Positions 34,346 to 37,656 of a stretch of 37,656 bases of DNA are shown here, one piece after another. Made by a program: the position numbers and the translations under genes. The stretch is from an uncultured Granulicatella sp. (GTDB taxonomy: Bacteria; Bacillota; Bacilli; Lactobacillales; Aerococcaceae), in the NCBI GenBank assembly GCA_934193545.1, contig CAKPVL010000013.1:1-37656 (forward strand). Direction: 5' to 3'. The notes beneath the pieces were generated by a model. That model was given only the letters and a program-made list of their open reading frames with translations. It had not been told where the DNA came from and searched no databases. How positions within the stretch are numbered: position 1 is the stretch's first letter; every line of letters starts with the position of its first letter.

Positions 34346-34906
34346 ATGATTACAATGAAAGATATCGTGTTAGAGGGACATCCAGCACTTAGAAAACGTG
34401 CTGAGAAGCTTACTTTCCCACTAACTGAAGAACAACAAGAACTAGCTAAAGAAATGCTAGAATTCTTACATAACAGTCAAAATCCAGAAATCGCAGAAAA
34501 ATATGAATTGCGCGCTGGTGTTGGTCTTGCAGCACCACAACTTGGGAAATCTCTTCAAATGATTGCTCTTCTCGTTCCAGGTTTTGAAGACGAAGAACCA
34601 ATTTTAAACGAAGTATGGATTAATCCTCGTATAATGCGTGAATCAGTCAAGAAAGCTTGCCTTAAAGAAGGTGAAGGTTGTCTTTCAGTTGAACGTGACG
34701 TACCTGGAATCGTTCTTCGTTCAGAACGTGTAACTGTCAAATATCAAGATGTGAACGGAGACGAATTCGTACGAACATTAACAGACTACGAAGCCATCGT
34801 TGTTCAACATGAAATCGACCATTTAAACGGTGTGATGTTCTATGACCACATCAATAAAACACAACCAATGTATATCCCTAAAGGAGCGGTTGTCATTGGC
34901 GAATAA
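34346..34906 (+). CDS. def: Peptide deformylase, type II
   Basis: Removes the formyl group from the N-terminal methionine of new proteins. All three motifs are present: GVGLAAPQLG at residues 58-67, EGCLS at 110-114 (Cys112 a metal ligand) and HEIDH at 155-159 (two His ligands and the catalytic Glu). At 186 residues, with the insert typical of Gram-positive type II enzymes, it is complete. The ATG has AAAGGAG upstream, and a good promoter precedes it. The last codons overlap the start of the HAD-family gene. Confidence 0.96.
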   Translation: MITMKDIVLEGHPALRKRAEKLTFPLTEEQQELAKEMLEFLHNSQNPEIAEKYELRAGVGLAAPQLGKSLQMIALLVPGFEDEEPILNEVWINPRIMRESVKKACLKEGEGCLSVERDVPGIVLRSERVTVKYQDVNGDEFVRTLTDYEAIVVQHEIDHLNGVMFYDHINKTQPMYIPKGAVVIGE

Positions 34907-35603
34907 GACACCCATTTTAGTCTTCGATTTAGATGATACACTCTACTCAAAACAGCAAGTCTTCTTGACCGCCTTAAAGAAATGCTATCCAACATTTACA
35001 ACGGATATTGATGTGTACAAGGTCTACCAAGAAAAAAGTGAGATTGCTTTTGAACTATTTACAAAGGAGCAAATTACATTAGAAGAAAACCACCTATCAC
35101 GAGTTGAAGGCACACTTTCGGCTCTTGGACTGGACTCTTCAAAAGAATCAGTTATTCATTTTAAGGAAACCTATCAATATGTGATGGATCATATCGAATT
35201 AGATGAAGACTGGTATCACTTTTTTGACAAAGTATCAAACCACTCTACTCTTGTTCTTCTAACAAATGGACCAACGAGTCATCAATCGAAGAAAATTACA
35301 TCTCTAGGGTTAGAAAAGTGGTTCGACGCTTCAAGAATCTTCATTTCTGAGACGACAGGTGTTCCAAAACCTCAAGCTGAAGCATTTGTGAATGTAGAAC
35401 GACTTTTTCCAGATCTGAACAAAAACGACTTCTGGATGATTGGCGATGACCTTGTAAACGATATTGAAGGTGCAAAAAACAGAAATTGGAATACGATTTA
35501 TTTCAAATTTGGAGAAGAAGATTCTACTTTGACTCCAAAACCAATCTCAAGTCCAAAAGATTTGCTTGAAAAATTGCAAAAAGAGGCTCTCTTCAGCCTT
35601 TAA
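34896..35603 (+). CDS. HAD-superfamily hydrolase (YjjG/pyrimidine-nucleotidase-like)
   Basis: A 235-residue HAD phosphatase. Motif I is FDLDDTLY at residues 10-17 (Asp11 nucleophile, Asp13 acid/base), motif II is LLTNGPTSHQ, motif III the Lys in GVPKPQ, and motif IV WMIGDDLVNDIEGAKN. A helical cap lies between motifs I and II. The pattern resembles YjjG-type nucleotidases, but the substrate cannot be read from sequence. The start is TTG at 34896, with AAAGGAG nine bases upstream inside def; earlier in-frame codons lack an SD and would overlap def further. It overlaps def by 11 bases, so it is translated with it. Confidence 0.85.
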   Translation: MANKTPILVFDLDDTLYSKQQVFLTALKKCYPTFTTDIDVYKVYQEKSEIAFELFTKEQITLEENHLSRVEGTLSALGLDSSKESVIHFKETYQYVMDHIELDEDWYHFFDKVSNHSTLVLLTNGPTSHQSKKITSLGLEKWFDASRIFISETTGVPKPQAEAFVNVERLFPDLNKNDFWMIGDDLVNDIEGAKNRNWNTIYFKFGEEDSTLTPKPISSPKDLLEKLQKEALFSL

Positions 35604-35627
35604 GATTATGAAAAAATAAGCATTCTA

Positions 35628-35641
35628 TGATAAAATATGAT
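35628..35641 (+). promoter_or_regulatory. Possible promoter of rpoY-rnjA
   Basis: TGATAAAAT (35628-35636) could be an extended -10 and is directly followed by TATGAT (35636-35641). No clear -35 is seen. The pair lies 37 to 50 bases before rpoY. Confidence 0.35.
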
Positions 35642-35677
35642 AGAAACATTATGAAAAAAATTTAAAGGAGTACATAC

Positions 35678-35893
35678 ATGATTTTTAAAATTACTTACCA
35701 ACCAACTAAAACGGAAGCTCCACGTCGTGAGAACACAGAAGCTTTATATATCGAAGCTAGTGACAAGGTAGAAGCCCGCCGCCTTGTAGATGAAAACACT
35801 GAATACAACGTTGAGTTTATCCAAGAGCTAGATGAAAAACACTTAGCTTACGAAAAACAAAACCCTGAATTTAAATTAACGGTGTTCAAGTAA
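35678..35893 (+). CDS. rpoY: RNA polymerase epsilon subunit
   Basis: A small accessory subunit (71 residues, formerly DUF1447) of RNA polymerase in Firmicutes, thought to bind near the beta/beta' jaw and recently linked to polymerase recycling or phage-Gp2-like binding. Pattern: [19 protein letters not shown] at the start, then [18 protein letters not shown] and [16 protein letters not shown] at the end. The ATG is preceded by AAAGGAG. It sits directly upstream of the RNase J gene with one base between, a pairing conserved in Bacilli. Confidence 0.95.
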   Translation: MIFKITYQPTKTEAPRRENTEALYIEASDKVEARRLVDENTEYNVEFIQELDEKHLAYEKQNPEFKLTVFK

Positions 35894-35894
35894 T

Positions 35895-37592
35895 ATGAAA
35901 CCAAATATTAAAAATAACGAAACGGGCGTATTTGCTTTTGGCGGTTTAGGTGAAATCGGTAAAAACACATATGGCGTTCAATTCCAAGATGAGCTCATCA
36001 TTTTGGATGCCGGTATTAAATTCCCTGAGGATGATTTACTAGGAATCGATTATGTGATTCCCGATTACAGTTACATCGTTCAAAATATTAATAAAGTAAA
36101 GGGTCTATTTATTTCGCATGGACACGAAGACCATATTGGTGGGATTCCTTTCCTAATTAAACAAGCGAACATCCCTATTTATGCAACGAAACTTGCGATG
36201 TCTTTAATTCGAAATAAATTAGAAGAACATGGCCTTTTAAGAGATGCAATTCTTCACGAAATTGATGAAGACAGCGTTATTAAATTCCGTAAAACACAAG
36301 TGAGTTTCTATCGCACGACCCACTCTATTCCAGATGCATTCGGGATTGTGATTAAAACTCCTCCAGGAAATATCGTGTTTACAGGTGACTATAAGTTTGA
36401 CTTTACTCCAGTTGGAGAACCCGCAAACCTTCACCGTATGGCACAAATTGGTTCAGAAGGCGTTCTAGTTCTCTTAGGAGACAGTACGAACTCTGAAGTC
36501 CCTGGATTTACTCAATCAGAACAAGTTGTTGGAAAATCGATTAAAGAAATTATCCAACGCGTGGATGGACGTATCATTTTTGCGACATTCGCATCAAACG
36601 TTTCTCGTCTAAAACAAGTAACAGATGTGGCTGTAGCAACTGGACGTAAATTAGCTGTATTTGGACGTAGTATGGAAGCCAGCTTCCGCACTGCGCGTGA
36701 ATTAGGGTATATCAAAGCTCCAGATGATACTTTTATCGATGGACGTGAAATCAACCAATACCCTTCTGAGAAAGTCATTATTTTATGTACAGGTTCTCAA
36801 GGGGAACCAATGGCAGCATTAAGTCGTATTGCAAATGGGACTCACCGTCAAATCTCCATTCAACCTGGAGATACAGTAATCTTCTCTAGTTCACCAATTC
36901 CAGGGAATACTTCAAGCGTTAACCGCGTCATCAACCTTCTTTCAGAAGCTGGTGCTGAAGTGATTCATGGTAAAGTCAACAATATTCACACTTCTGGACA
37001 CGGTTCTCAAGAAGAACAAAAATTAATGCTTCGATTAATGAAGCCTAAATACTTCGTTCCAGTCCACGGTGAATATCGTATGCAGAAGATCCAAGCAAAC
37101 CTTGCAACTCAAGTGGGAATTCCTAAAGAAAACTCATTTATCTTAAGCAATGGTGATGTTCTTGCTGTGACTGCTGACTCTGCACGTAGAGCTGGTCACT
37201 TCTTTGCAGGTGATGTCTACGTCGATGGAAATGGTATCGGAGATATCGGAAACATCGTTCTTCGTGACCGTAAGACACTCTCACAAGATGGTTTAGTGAT
37301 CTGTGTTGCAACAGTTGATTATGAAAATCGCGAACTCGTTGCAGGTCCAGATATGCTCTCTCGTGGATTTATCTACATGAAAGAATCCGGACAACTTCTA
37401 AACGAAGCTCAAGCTATTCTTCGTGATGAACTTGAAGAACTCTTAGCAGATTCAGAAGAAGTCTTAAACGAACGCGTATTACGTAACAAAATTACAGATG
37501 TCTTAGGACCGTTCCTATTCAAGAAAACAGAACGTCATCCAATGATTCTTCCAGTAATTTTAGGAGTTACTGAAGCAGATACTTTAGAATAA
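35895..37592 (+). CDS. rnjA: Ribonuclease J1
   Basis: RNase J is a metallo-beta-lactamase-fold enzyme with 5'-3' exonuclease and endonuclease activity, central to mRNA decay and rRNA maturation in Firmicutes. The metal motif HGHEDH is at residues 75-80, preceded by GGLGEIGKN at 16-24, with beta-CASP features [11 protein letters not shown] and SSPIPGN in the middle and GHGSQEEQ and PVHGEYRM further on. At 565 residues it is full length. The immediate upstream region lacks a good SD, and the ATG starts two bases after the rpoY stop, so translation is probably coupled to rpoY. A strong terminator follows. Confidence 0.97.
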   Translation: MKPNIKNNETGVFAFGGLGEIGKNTYGVQFQDELIILDAGIKFPEDDLLGIDYVIPDYSYIVQNINKVKGLFISHGHEDHIGGIPFLIKQANIPIYATKLAMSLIRNKLEEHGLLRDAILHEIDEDSVIKFRKTQVSFYRTTHSIPDAFGIVIKTPPGNIVFTGDYKFDFTPVGEPANLHRMAQIGSEGVLVLLGDSTNSEVPGFTQSEQVVGKSIKEIIQRVDGRIIFATFASNVSRLKQVTDVAVATGRKLAVFGRSMEASFRTARELGYIKAPDDTFIDGREINQYPSEKVIILCTGSQGEPMAALSRIANGTHRQISIQPGDTVIFSSSPIPGNTSSVNRVINLLSEAGAEVIHGKVNNIHTSGHGSQEEQKLMLRLMKPKYFVPVHGEYRMQKIQANLATQVGIPKENSFILSNGDVLAVTADSARRAGHFFAGDVYVDGNGIGDIGNIVLRDRKTLSQDGLVICVATVDYENRELVAGPDMLSRGFIYMKESGQLLNEAQAILRDELEELLADSEEVLNERVLRNKITDVLGPFLFKKTERHPMILPVILGVTEADTLE

Positions 37593-37600
37593 ATAAATTA

Positions 37601-37633
37601 AGAGGTGTACCGCATTGCGGCACACCTCTTTTC
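37601..37633 (+). terminator. Terminator after rnjA
   Basis: AGAGGTGT pairs with ACACCTCT, and CCGC / GCGG pairs inside after an unpaired A-C position. TTTTC and a second T-run follow. It ends the rpoY-rnjA unit at the right edge of the window. Confidence 0.9.
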
Positions 37634-37656
37634 TTTTTGACTAAACATAGCTGTTA

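Noticed and set aside
35583..35601. A terminator at the end of the HAD gene (AGGCT / AGCCT).
   Set aside because: Stem of only about five pairs, inside the coding sequence, and no T-run.

Overview
The window is chromosomal DNA from a low-GC Gram-positive of the order Lactobacillales. The evidence is a Gram-positive PolC replicase, RpoY (RNA polymerase epsilon), RNase J, a CIRCE-controlled hrcA-grpE-dnaK-dnaJ operon, an EF-P with lysine in a PGKGN loop, and LPNTG wall-anchor proteins. dxr is absent from the uppS-cdsA-rseP block, which fits organisms that make isoprenoids through mevalonate. A Carnobacteriaceae/Granulicatella-like host is my best guess, but the sequence alone does not prove the genus. 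No tRNA, rRNA, phage, transposase or CRISPR was found, and no gap exceeds about 255 bases.

Layout, left to right. (1) 184-1641: GH32 sucrose-6-phosphate hydrolase, divergent from a gene that probably starts just off the left edge. (2) 1672-6296, minus: mgtE, lepA and a MATE exporter. (3) 6413-6907: DUF985 cupin. (4) 6953-11714, minus: hrcA-grpE-dnaK-dnaJ heat-shock operon with a CIRCE operator. (5) 11950-13497, plus: two tandem paralogues of an odd surface-protein family in which an LPNTG sorting signal lies in the middle of the protein, followed by a second signal-peptide-like segment and a conserved extracellular tail. (6) 13544-19166, minus: an unrecognised gene coupled to an Asp/Glu-racemase-family gene, then efp, then purB, an ElaA-like acetyltransferase, ribF and truB. 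(7) 19308-20156, plus: DegV lipid-binding protein. (8) 20203-21357, minus: DUF819 membrane protein. (9) 21470-34172, minus: the Bacilli block uppS-cdsA-rseP-polC-rimP-nusA-rnpM-ylxQ-infB-rbfA. It lacks dxr, proS and ylxP, and carries an unusual 250-base repeat-bearing spacer between infB and rbfA. (10) 34346-37592, plus: def, a HAD phosphatase, rpoY and rnjA.

Most genes are housekeeping: translation (lepA, efp, infB, rimP, rbfA, truB, def), transcription (nusA, rpoY), RNA decay (rnjA, rnpM), replication (polC), envelope lipid synthesis (uppS, cdsA), membrane proteolysis (rseP) and protein folding. Two places look least explained. One is the pair of internal-LPXTG proteins, which may be processed into a wall-anchored half and a secreted half, each with one conserved cysteine. 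The other is the set of non-coding structures in the nusA operon: the infB-rbfA spacer, and a promoter that fires straight into a terminator hairpin ahead of rimP. Several starts were moved from the longest reading frame to the codon with a well-placed Shine-Dalgarno (SD) sequence; the reason is given in each entry.
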